From the NCBI GenBank assembly GCA_016179845.1, contig JACPCK010000048.1:1-60009 (forward strand): a stretch of DNA of 60,009 bases, in the 5' to 3' direction. The position numbers were made by a program, and so were the translations under genes. Shown in pieces: positions 17,431 through 25,346 of the stretch (its first letter is position 1; each line of letters starts with the position of its first letter). A model generated the notes under the pieces. It was given only the letters and a program-made list of their open reading frames with translations, made no database searches and had not been told where the DNA came from. This stretch comes from Chloroflexota bacterium (GTDB lineage: Bacteria > Chloroflexota > Dehalococcoidia > Lucifugimonadales > JACPCK01).

Positions 17431-18416
17431 GTGGAGCCGAGCAGGCACGTAGACCTTCTGTCCCTGCTGCAGATGGCCCTGGACAAAGGAGCTTCCGACC
17501 TGCACCTGGCGGTGCCAAACCACCCGGTGCTGCGGATACGGGGTGCTCTTTGGCCACTTCAGGATTTCCCGCGGCTTACTCCGCAGCACATGGAGGCGCT
17601 TTTTACGTCCATTACCGACGATGCAGAGAGGGGGGCCTTCGGGCGGAACAGGGAGCTGGACTTCTCCTACGGGGTGTCGGGGCTTGCCCGATTCAGGGTC
17701 AACGCCAGCCTCCAGAGGGGATCGGTGGCGCTCTCCTTCCGGGCTGTCCCTCATCAGCCGCCGATGCTGGAGGAGCTGGGAACGCGAACTTCAGCCGTCG
17801 GATCATCACCATGGAGGACCCCATCGAGTTCCTTCACTCTAACCAGAAGAGCATGATCCTTCAGAGGGAGGTAGGGTCGGACACCCTATCCTTCGCGGCG
17901 GGCCTCAAGCATGTCTTACGTCAGGACCCCAACGTGATTATGGTGGGGGAGCTACGGGACCCGGAGACCATCTCCATCGCCCTCACAGCGGCGGAGACGG
18001 GGCACCTGGTGCTCAGCACCCTTCACACCAACGGAGCAGCCCAGGCGGTGGAGCGTATCGTGGAGACGTATCCAGGCAACCAGCAACAGCAGGTGCGGAT
18101 GCAGCTCTCCATGGTCCTGGAGGGGATCCTTTTTCAGCTACTGCTACCCCGCAGCGATGGGGCGGGGAGAGTGGCAGCGGTGGAGGTATTGGTAGGTACG
18201 CCGGCGGTGAGGAACCTGATCCGCTCGGGGGAGATGGCGCAGATGGCCACCTTTATACAGATGGGGGCCAAGTTTGGGATGCAGAGCCTGGACCAGTCGT
18301 TGGCCTCGCTGGTCAACAGGGGGCTGGTGAAACAGGAGGAGGCCAGGGCCTACGTGCGGGATGCCAACCAGTTCCAGCAGGCCCTGGCGGCGCGGCCTGC
18401 CCCGGGCAATTCTTAG
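17431..18416 (+). pseudogene. pilT: pilT-like twitching ATPase, disrupted: internal deletion removes Walker A and shifts frame
   Basis: The first part (17431 to about 17790) encodes the PilT N-terminal domain (LLQMALDKGASDLHLAVPNH, ending PPMLEELG). Homology resumes in another frame at about 17790 with NANFSRRIITMEDPIEFLH and runs to 18416, including the Asp-box GELRDPETI and HTNGAAQAVERI. What is missing between LEELG and ANFSRR is the roughly 35-40 residues that carry the Walker A loop in PilT proteins. Both flanks are otherwise well conserved, so the deletion is very recent or is an assembly error. As written the gene cannot make an active ATPase. It lies between the GGDEF and HD-GYP genes. 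Confidence 0.85.
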
Positions 18417-18458
18417 GGTAGGGCGTGGCTCGAGAGGTACGGCGGCTGGATCGATTGG

Positions 18459-18464
18459 TATAAT
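18459..18464 (+). promoter_or_regulatory. extended -10 promoter before the HD-GYP gene
   Basis: TATAAT preceded by TGG (TGn extended -10) lies 26 bases before the start at 18490. No good -35 is visible 17 bases upstream. It gives the selenoprotein HD-GYP gene its own promoter, independent of the broken pilT. Confidence 0.45.
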
Positions 18465-18489
18465 GGGGGGAAAAGGAGCGAGAGAGACG

Positions 18490-19827
18490 ATGGTAATGGA
18501 AGAGTCGCAGAAGCGCATCAGGATGTCGGATCTCATGTCGGCCATCTCCATGGCCAGCGACCTGGCGGAGGGGCAGACCCTGGAGAACGGTATCAAGACC
18601 TGCTACGTGGGCATGCGTCTGGCGGAGAAGCTGAAGCTGTCCGACCAGGAGAGGTCGGACGTTTACTATGCGTGCTTGCTAGATGACCTGGCCTGAGTGC
18701 CCGGTGCGGCAGGTCTTGCCGCCTTGATCGAGGGGGATGACACGAAAGCCTACCCTGGATATCATGAGCTCAGTCCCACAGATACGGTGGGCTACGTGCG
18801 CTGGCTGGCCCGCAACGTGGCTCCCGAGGCCAACGTGCTGGCCAGAGGGGCCAAGATCCTGCGGGCGCTGTCCCAGAGCGGCCAGATGATGGAAGGGGGC
18901 AAGCAGCTTTGTGAGCTGGCCGTAAGCATGGCGGCCAAGTTTGGGCTTTCGGAGGGGGTGCAAAACAACCTGAAGTACCTGGATGAGCCGTGGGACGGTA
19001 AGAAGTCCAAGTTTGGCGTTCGGGGCAGCTTTCTTCCTATTGGCGCCAGGGTTGTGACCCTGGCGCAGGTGATATACCTGATCTCTGCTACCAGGGGGCC
19101 TGAGGCAGCCCAGGAGATGGTCCGGGAGAGGCGGGGAAAGTCCTTCGACCCCCAGGTGGTGGACGCCTGTCTGGAGCTTTCCCAAGACCCCTCCTTCTGG
19201 GAGACCCTGGAGCAGGAGAGCCTGGCGGACACCGTCAAGGCCATGGAGCCGGAAACGGCTTACAGCTATACATCAGAGGACCGCCTGGACGATATCTGTG
19301 CCGCCTTTGCCGAGTTCATCGACATGAAGTCGCCGTTCACCGCCACCCACTCCCGCGGGGTGGCCCTGGTGGCGGAGGGTCTGGCCAAGAAGCTGGGGCT
19401 GTCCCAGGAGGAGCTTATCGTGGCCAAGAGGGCGGGGCTCCTCCACGACATGGGGAAAGTATCTGTGCCCAACACCATCCTGGATAAGAAAGGCAAGCTG
19501 TCGGAGAAGGAGTGGGAGCGGATGCGCCTTCACCCCTACTACTCGGAGCGAATCCTAACCAAGGTGGGGGTGTTCAGGCCGCTGGCGGCCATCGCCGGAG
19601 CCCACCACGAGTGGATGAACGGCAACGGGTACTTCCGGCAGCTCCAGGGGGGTCAGCTATCGAAGGTGGCCCATGTTATCTCTGTGGCGGACATGTTCCA
19701 GGCCCTCTCGGAGGAGCGTCCCTATCGTCCTGCTCTGCCGACGGAGCAGATCCTGGAGATCATGGAGAGGGAGACGGGGCCCCACCTTTGTGCTGAGTGC
19801 GTCGGCGCCCTGAAAGCCATGCTGTAG
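18490..19827 (+). CDS. HD-GYP-type phosphohydrolase with predicted selenocysteine in its N-terminal domain
   Basis: 445 residues if UGA 18694-18696 is read as Sec (residue 69). The N-terminal helical domain runs through MSDLMSAISMASDLAEGQTL and SDQERSDVYYACLLDDLA-U-VPGAAGLAALIEGDD. In related proteins the same segment reads approximately YYxALLxxxGCxxxAxxxAxLFGDD, so the UGA falls on the conserved Cys. The C-terminal HD domain at about 260-430 has HD at 319-320 in LLHDMGK, and HHEWMNGNGYF at 372-382 instead of the classic GYP. Likely a cyclic-di-GMP or related phosphodiesterase; the Sec may sense redox. A SECIS-like hairpin follows the UGA, and the frame and family similarity continue on both sides. 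Neighbours are GGDEF and pilT. The alternative is a nonsense mutation. Confidence 0.8.
18706..18722 (+). promoter_or_regulatory. candidate SECIS hairpin of the HD-GYP gene
   Basis: GCGGCA-GGTCT-TGCCGC: a perfect 6-bp GC-rich stem with a 5-nt loop beginning GG. The loop starts 15 nt after the UGA, close to the 16-37 nt range of known bacterial SECIS, and has the G required among the first two loop bases. Confidence 0.55.
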
Positions 19828-19936
19828 CTGAGCGCCACAGGCAGGCCAGGCAGAACCTGGGCCAGCTTGAGCCCGGTAACGGTGGTTGACACCTGGAGTA
19901 TGATGTTACTTAGTTTGCAGGTGGATAGGAGGAGAA

Positions 19937-20845
19937 GTGACTACAGTACCCACATACGGTCTGTCCCTGTTTCAGGCAGCCAGGGCCATGGGCGTACCCT
20001 TCAAGGTAGAGCGAGTTCCGGAGGACAAGTTTGTGGAGGTGGGCGGCCTGAAGCTGCACTACCTGGACTGGGGGACCAAGGGCAAGCCCTGGATGCTTTT
20101 CCTGCACGGTGGCTCCCAGCAGGCCCATAGCTGGGACTTTGTTGCCCTCCATTTTTGCCCAGACTACCACGTAATTGCCCTGGACCAGCGAGGCCACGGG
20201 GACACCGAGTGGGCCCCCGAGGGCGACTACAGCGGGGCAGCCCATCAGAAGGACATTACGGGCTTTGTAGACGCCATAGGGATGGACAAATTCATACTGA
20301 CCGGCCTCTCCATGGGGGGTCGGAACGCCTACACCTATGCGGCAAACCATGCGGCGAAGGTAAGGGCCCTGGTCATCGTGGATGTGGGACCTGAGGTCAA
20401 CGCGCCGGGCACCGGGAGGATACGGCAGTTCGTCCAGGACTCCCAGGAGGCCGAGTTTGACGAGTGGGTGAAGCGGACCCTCCAGTTTGACCCATTCCGG
20501 ACTGAAGAGCAGGTGAGGGGAAGCCTTCTCCACAACCTGCGGAAGCTTCCCAACGGCAAATGGGGTCCGAAGTACGACACCCGTTTTCGGGGCTCCGGGC
20601 GAGGAGAGGCAGGCTCGGACACGGCGGAGGGCTGGAAGCTGGTTAGCCGGATCAAGACGCCCACCCTCATCATCCGGGGGGGCAACAGCGACGTGTTTTT
20701 TGAGGCGCACGCCGTCAAGCTGCAGCAGGCGATCCCGGGGAGCAAGTGGGTGACGGTGCCCAAGGCCGGCCACCACGTTCAGGGGGACAATCCTGTTGGT
20801 CTCATCAGCGAGGTGGGCGGGTTCCTCAAGGGACTGAAGATGTAG
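19937..20845 (+). CDS. alpha/beta hydrolase with canonical triad
   Basis: 302 residues. Oxyanion motif [13 protein letters not shown], nucleophile elbow [11 protein letters not shown] (Ser), acid Asp in [12 protein letters not shown] and His in [12 protein letters not shown]. General ester, lactone or epoxide-type hydrolase; substrate not predictable. GTG 19937 has AGGAGAA 5-10 bases upstream. A TTGACA at 19888 with a weak -10 17-18 bases later may be its promoter. It is followed by two strong hairpins and is therefore probably a single-gene transcript. Confidence 0.88.
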   Translation: MTTVPTYGLSLFQAARAMGVPFKVERVPEDKFVEVGGLKLHYLDWGTKGKPWMLFLHGGSQQAHSWDFVALHFCPDYHVIALDQRGHGDTEWAPEGDYSGAAHQKDITGFVDAIGMDKFILTGLSMGGRNAYTYAANHAAKVRALVIVDVGPEVNAPGTGRIRQFVQDSQEAEFDEWVKRTLQFDPFRTEEQVRGSLLHNLRKLPNGKWGPKYDTRFRGSGRGEAGSDTAEGWKLVSRIKTPTLIIRGGNSDVFFEAHAVKLQQAIPGSKWVTVPKAGHHVQGDNPVGLISEVGGFLKGLKM

Positions 20846-20851
20846 GCGACG

Positions 20852-20869
20852 CCCCCGCCGGGGCGGGGG
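20852..20869 (+). terminator. GC hairpin after the alpha/beta hydrolase gene
   Basis: CCCCCGC-CGGG-GCGGGGG: a 7-bp perfect stem 6 bases after the hydrolase stop. No U-tract follows, so it may only assist termination or protect the mRNA end. Confidence 0.45.
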
Positions 20870-20893
20870 CTCCAGGCAGCGGACTAGGCGGAC

Positions 20894-20920
20894 GGGGCGT
20901 GCCCAGGGCGGGCACGCCCC
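20894..20920 (+). terminator. strong hairpin before the iron ABC operon
   Basis: GGGGCGTGCCC-AGGGC-GGGCACGCCCC: an 11-bp perfect stem with a 5-nt loop, 44 bases before the next ATG. No U-run directly follows (GTACTTATG does). It separates the hydrolase gene from the binding-protein gene as a terminator or leader structure. Confidence 0.55.
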
Positions 20921-20964
20921 GTACTTATGCCCTCAAGCCTCTTCTTTTTAAGGGGGTGTTTGCC

Positions 20965-21983
20965 ATGTCTTACTCCAGGTTGGCGCTGATAGTGGTCGGG
21001 GCCATCGTCGTGGTGCTGGCTGCTCTGGGCTGCTCATCGGCGGGGCAGCAGCCAAAGGCGCTGACCGTCTACTCAGGCCGCGAGGAGCAACTGGTGGCTC
21101 CCATAATCGCGCAGTTCACCAAGGCGACGGGGATTCCCGTGCAGGTGAAGTATGGGAGCACTTCGGCTATGGCGGCGACCCGACCCTTCTGGAGGAGGGC
21201 AAACGAAGCCCTGCCGACGTGTTCTATGCGCAGGACCCCGGCGGGCTGGGGGCGGTGGCCCACCTGCTGGGGGAGCTGCCCGAGAGCATCACCAGCGGAG
21301 TGGACCCCCGTTTCCGGTCTGCTGAGGGGAAATGGGTAGGGATTTCGGGAAGGGCGCGGGTAGTTGTATACAACACCAAGAAGCTGGGCGAGGCTGACCT
21401 GCCTGCTTCCGTGATGGAGTTTACCGAGCCCAGGTGGAAGGGGCGCATGGGGTGGGCTCCCACCAACGGCTCTTTCCAGGCCTTTGTTACTGCCCTGAGG
21501 GTGATGAAGGGGGAGGAGGCTGCCCGCCGCTGGCTGGAGGGGATGGTGCGTAACGGGGTCAAGGCCTACGCTAACAATACGGCCATAGTGCAGGCGGTGG
21601 CCAGCGGGGAGGTCGATGCGGGTCTGGTGAACCACTACTATCTGTTCCGACTGTTGGAGGAGAACGGGGAGTCTTACCCTGCCCGGAACTACTATCTGAA
21701 GAGCGGAGACCCCGGGTCGGTGATCCTGGTATCGGGAGCCGGTATCCTGTCCACCTCTAAAAACGTGGAGGCGGCCCAGAAGTTCATCGAGTTTATGCTC
21801 TCGGACGTATCCCAGCAGTACTTTGCCAGCAGGACCTATGAGTACCCCGTGGTGCAGGGGATCAAGACGCACCGGCTCCTGTTGCCCCTGGCCCAGGTTC
21901 AGAGCCCCAATGTGGAACTGGCGTCCCTGGCGGATCTGGAGGGCACTCTTAAGCTCCTGCGAGAGGTGGGTGTGGTCCCGTAG
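20965..21983 (+). pseudogene. ferric-iron-type ABC substrate-binding lipoprotein, frameshifted
   Basis: Starts [12 protein letters not shown] with lipobox AALGC, then [20 protein letters not shown] and [10 protein letters not shown], the usual start of FbpA/FutA/AfuA binding proteins. At about 21180 the frame is lost. The remainder ([20 protein letters not shown] onward to LREVGVVP at 21983) is intact in another frame. The DNA at the break contains ACCCGACCC, so a small insertion or deletion in a near-duplicated ACC tract is likely. Without it the protein would be about 339 residues. The metal-binding Tyr residues of the family (HYYLFR) are present. It is followed 2 bases later by its permease. 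Sequencing error and true pseudogene cannot be distinguished here. Confidence 0.82.
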
Positions 21984-21985
21984 AG

Positions 21986-23647
21986 ATGGCGTCTGGGATG
22001 GCTTCTGGCGTCAACTTATCCCCGGCAAAAGGCCTCCATAGGCGAAAGGGTGGCTCGTCCCTGGTTTGGGCGCCTGCGCTTCTGGCGGGGGCGGCTGTCC
22101 TTCTGCCGGTGGTCTATCTGGTGATCCGGGCCCTGGGCGCCGGGGCTGAGGCGTGGGAACTCCTCTTGCGGTGGCGTACTCTGGAGATAGCGGGAAGGAC
22201 GGTCCTCCTGGCGGCTACGGTAACAGTCGGCACGGCCCTTATAGCTGTGCCGCTGGCGTGGCTGACGGTCAGGAGCGACCTGCCGCTGCGCCGGCTGTGG
22301 GCCGTGCTAACCACCTTGCCGCTGGCCATACCGAGCTACGTTGGGGCCATGGTGGTTGTGGCCGCCCTGGGGCCGAGGGGGTTGGTGCAGCAGATAGTGG
22401 GGCAACCCCTGGGCATAGAGCGGCTGCCGGAGGTCTACGGATTCCCCGGGGCCGCGGCCACCCTGATGCTTCTGAGCTTCCCCTATGTGCTTCTCAGCGT
22501 ACGCGGGGCCCTTTGGGGTCTAGACCCGGCGCTGGAGGAGGCGGGCCGCACGCTGGGCTATAGCCGGTGGGGGGCCTTTAGGAGGGTTACCTTGCCACTG
22601 CTCCGTCCGGCCATTGTGGCGGGAGGCCTGCTGGTGGCGCTGTATACCCTGAGCGACTTTGGGGCCGTCTCCCTGCTCAGGTACGAGACCCTCACCTGGG
22701 CCATATACCTTCAGTACGAGGCGACCTTCGACAGGGCTGTGGCTGCGGCCCTGTCACTTATCCTGATTCTTATGGCCGTGACGGTCCTGGGTCTAGAGGC
22801 CTGGAGCAAGGGCCGTGGGCACTATTATGGCAGCAGCGCCAGAGCCTTCTTGCAGTCGGGGCCAGTTCCTCTTGGCCCGTGGCGATGGCCTGCGGTGGCC
22901 TTTTGTCTGGTGGTAGTAGCCTTTTCGGTGGCCTTGCCCCTGGCGATACTTGGGTACTGGCTGGTCCGGGGCCTGGCTGGGAGTGAGGCGTTGGTATCGC
23001 TGCTGCGGCCTGCGGTGGGGTCCGTGGTGGTGGCATCGCTAGCAGCAGCCGCGGCGGTGGTTGCGGCCTTCCCAGTGGCCCGAGTAATGACCCGTTTTCC
23101 GGGCCCTCTTTCGGGCATTCTGGGCGTTGTTACCTACAGCGGATTCGCTCTGCCGGGGATAGTAGTTGCTCTGGCGCTGGTCTTTTTCAGCGTTCGCTTC
23201 GCCTACCCGGTATACCAGAGCCTTTCCCTGCTGGTCTTCGCCTATGTGGTCCTATTCCTGGCTCCGGCAATTGGGGCGATCAAGGCCTCTCTGCTGCAAG
23301 TGAGCCCCCGTGTAGAGGAGGCGGCCCGGACGGTGGGAGCAGGCCCCTGGAGGGTCTTTGCCCGTGTAACCCTGCCCCTTGCCGCGCCTGGGTTCCTGTC
23401 GGCGGGTGCCCTGGTCTTTCTTGTCACCGTGAAGGAGCTTCCGGCGACACTTTTGCTAAGTCCTCCAGGCTTCAAGACCCTGGCTACGACGGTCTGGTCG
23501 GCCAGCTCTGCGGGCTTCTTCGCCCAGGCAGCGGCGCCTGCTCTGTTGCTGGTGCTGGCCTCGGGTGTTGTCATGGCCTTTCTAATTGCCAGAGGGGGCA
23601 AGGTCTCATCGCAAGGAGTGACAAGAGGCGATGTGCCCATCCGTTGA
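21986..23647 (+). CDS. fused two-domain ABC permease, iron(III)/thiamine type (FbpB-like)
   Basis: 553 residues with about 12 membrane segments in two homologous halves, each with an EAA loop: LEEAGRTLGYSRWGAFRRVT in the first half and VEEAARTVGAGPWRVFARVT in the second. Such fused permeases occur in ferric iron (FbpB, AfuB) and thiamine (ThiP) importers. The iron-type binding protein upstream favours iron. The start overlaps the end region of the binding-protein gene, and the 3' end overlaps the ATPase gene by 17 bases, so translation is coupled. Confidence 0.92.
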   Translation: MASGMASGVNLSPAKGLHRRKGGSSLVWAPALLAGAAVLLPVVYLVIRALGAGAEAWELLLRWRTLEIAGRTVLLAATVTVGTALIAVPLAWLTVRSDLPLRRLWAVLTTLPLAIPSYVGAMVVVAALGPRGLVQQIVGQPLGIERLPEVYGFPGAAATLMLLSFPYVLLSVRGALWGLDPALEEAGRTLGYSRWGAFRRVTLPLLRPAIVAGGLLVALYTLSDFGAVSLLRYETLTWAIYLQYEATFDRAVAAALSLILILMAVTVLGLEAWSKGRGHYYGSSARAFLQSGPVPLGPWRWPAVAFCLVVVAFSVALPLAILGYWLVRGLAGSEALVSLLRPAVGSVVVASLAAAAAVVAAFPVARVMTRFPGPLSGILGVVTYSGFALPGIVVALALVFFSVRFAYPVYQSLSLLVFAYVVLFLAPAIGAIKASLLQVSPRVEEAARTVGAGPWRVFARVTLPLAAPGFLSAGALVFLVTVKELPATLLLSPPGFKTLATTVWSASSAGFFAQAAAPALLLVLASGVVMAFLIARGGKVSSQGVTRGDVPIR

Positions 23648-24719
23648 GCTTAGAGGGGTTACCAAGGCCTTCCCTGGCAGGCCTCTGCCGGTAGTGGACA
23701 ATCTGTCCCTTTCAGTGGAGGAGGGACAGCTTATGGCCCTGGTAGGGCCGAGCGGCTGCGGCAAGACCACGACGCTACGCCTCATCGCTGGCCTGGAGTG
23801 GCCCAACGGGGGGCAGGTCCTCCTGATAGGGCAAGTGGTCTCCGATGAGAGGAGGCTGCTACCTCCTGAGAGGCGGCGTGTGGGCATGGTCTTTCAGGAG
23901 TACGCTCTGTTTCCTCATCTGACGGTGAAGGAGAACGTGGCTTTTGGGCTCAGGGGCCTGGCCAGGCCACGGCGGGGGGAGCGGATCGGGGAGGTGCTGG
24001 AGCTTACAGGCCTGGGTGGGCTGGAGCGTCGGTACCCCGCCCATATTTCGGGAGGGGAGCAGCAGAGGGTAGCCCTGGCGCGGGCCCTGGCTCCCGACCC
24101 GGTGGTTGTACTCCTTGATGAGCCCTTCAGCAACCTGGATGCGGAGCTGCGAGTGAGGGTCCGGAGGGAGGTCCGGAAGATACTCAAGGAGGCGGGGACT
24201 ACGGCCATCTTCGTGACCCACGACCAGGAGGAGGCCCTGTTCATGGGCGACAAGGTGGCGGTGATGAACACAGGGCGTGTGGAGCAGATGGACACCCCTT
24301 ACGAGGTCTTTCAGCATCCCAGGACCCGGTTCGTGGCCCAGTTCCTTGGCACCTCCGACTTTCTGCCGGCCAGGCCTGTGGAAGGGGGTCTGATGACGGA
24401 GCTGGGCCTGGTGCCCCAGGTGGCGGACTCTAGCAGGGGCGAGGTGGAGGTCATGGTGCGGCCCGACGACCTGACGCTGGGGCAGGCGGAAGGTGGCAAT
24501 GGGGTCGTTACGAGCAGGCAGTTCCTGGGCACCCATTACATGTATACGGTGGCTCTCGCCTCGGGAACAAGGGTGCGCGTCTTCTCGTCGCACATGAACC
24601 ATCTGGAGGAAGGGACCAATATAGCTGTGCGGCTGGAGCCGCGCCATGAGCTGGTCTGTTTTGTTGGGGGGAGGGCTGTGGAGAGCCGAGGCATCGCGAG
24701 CAGCCCGCAGCTTGCCTGA
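23631..24719 (+). CDS. ABC transporter ATPase, iron(III)/spermidine type (FbpC/PotA-like)
   Basis: 362 residues. Walker A GPSGCGKTT, Q-loop VFQEYALFPHLTV, signature ISGGEQQRVALARAL, Walker B VVLLDEPFSNLD, H-loop THDQEEAL, then a C-terminal TOBE domain (VMVRPDDLTLGQA onward). It energises the permease encoded upstream. It is the last gene of the binding protein, permease, ATPase operon. Its start lies within the end of the permease gene. Confidence 0.94.
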   Translation: MCPSVELRGVTKAFPGRPLPVVDNLSLSVEEGQLMALVGPSGCGKTTTLRLIAGLEWPNGGQVLLIGQVVSDERRLLPPERRRVGMVFQEYALFPHLTVKENVAFGLRGLARPRRGERIGEVLELTGLGGLERRYPAHISGGEQQRVALARALAPDPVVVLLDEPFSNLDAELRVRVRREVRKILKEAGTTAIFVTHDQEEALFMGDKVAVMNTGRVEQMDTPYEVFQHPRTRFVAQFLGTSDFLPARPVEGGLMTELGLVPQVADSSRGEVEVMVRPDDLTLGQAEGGNGVVTSRQFLGTHYMYTVALASGTRVRVFSSHMNHLEEGTNIAVRLEPRHELVCFVGGRAVESRGIASSPQLA

Positions 24720-24747
24720 TAGATAGCCGGTAAAGGGAGGCCTGGCA

Positions 24748-24776
24748 TAGACGGGGCCTGTGCAAAAGGCTATAAT
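24748..24776 (+). promoter_or_regulatory. sigma70-type promoter of Sec-peroxiredoxin 2
   Basis: TAGACG, 17 bases, then a perfect TATAAT (24771-24776). The start codon TTG 24816 is 40 bases downstream. This indicates separate transcription from the iron ABC operon. Confidence 0.55.
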
Positions 24777-24815
24777 CAGCACAAAGAAAGCAAAGGTGGG
24801 GAAAGGAGATAACCA

Positions 24816-25289
24816 TTGGCCTTGGAGGTTGGGACACCAGCACCGGACTTCAACAAGAGGACGAACACTGGCGAGCGTGTAGCCCTTAGCCAGTTCAAGG
24901 GCCAGAAGAATGTGCTTCTGGCCTTCTTCACGGCCGCCTTCACGGGAGGCTGAGCCCACGAACTCTCCTCGCTTCGACAGGAACGCAAGAAGTTCGAGGA
25001 GTTGAATACCCAGGTCCTGGGTATAAGTCTGGACAGCCAGTTTGCTCTGAACGCCTTCTCTTTGTCGCTGGGAGGGCTGCCCTTTCCGCTGGTCACCGAT
25101 TTCAATCCCAAGGGGGAAGTGGCCAAGGCCTACGAGATCTGGCAGGGCGAGGCCGACCGAGGCCACAACGTTAGGGCCACCTTCATAGTTGACAAGGAGG
25201 GGGTCATCCGTCTGGCCGAGACGTATGAGCCGGGCAAGCTGCCAGAGGTCCCCAAGCTGTTGGCAGAGCTCGCGAAGCTACAGCAATAG
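24816..25289 (+). CDS. selenocysteine-containing peroxiredoxin (AhpE-like, FTGGU)
   Basis: 157 residues if UGA 24951-24953 is read as Sec (residue 46). N-terminus LALEVGTPAPDFNKRTN, active site AFFTAAFTGG-U-AHELSS, where AhpE/Bcp relatives have FTGxC. The continuation is typical (QVLGISLDSQFALNAF, then LPFPLVTDFNPKGEVAK, ATFIVDKEGVIRLAE). TTG 24816 has AAAGGAG 7 bases upstream; TTG 24822 is an alternative. The protein should reduce peroxides in the cytoplasm. It has its own promoter and a strong terminator. A conventional annotation would give a truncated protein starting near 25002. Confidence 0.88.
24961..25003 (+). promoter_or_regulatory. candidate SECIS hairpin of peroxiredoxin 2
   Basis: AACTCTCCTCG pairs with CGAGGAGTT (2-nt bulge), and CTTC pairs with GAAG above a small internal loop. 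The apical loop begins GACAGG, with G first, 22 nt after the UGA. Geometry and loop base agree with the bacterial SECIS model. Confidence 0.6.
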
Positions 25290-25309
25290 GAAAAGGGTCG
25301 CTACTTACG

Positions 25310-25346
25310 ACATAGGCCGCTTCGAGCGAAGCGGCCTATGTTTTTT
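25310..25346 (+). terminator. rho-independent terminator of peroxiredoxin 2
   Basis: ACATAGGCCGCTTCG and CGAAGCGGCCTATGT pair perfectly (15 bp, 2-nt centre) and run into TTTTTT. The stem contains the stop codon of the convergent phosphotriesterase-like gene (25336-25338). Confidence 0.92.

Noticed and set aside
23859-25166. Minus-strand open frame of 435 codons opposite the iron ABC ATPase and peroxiredoxin
   Set aside because: It is antisense to two recognised families and has no family-like sequence of its own.
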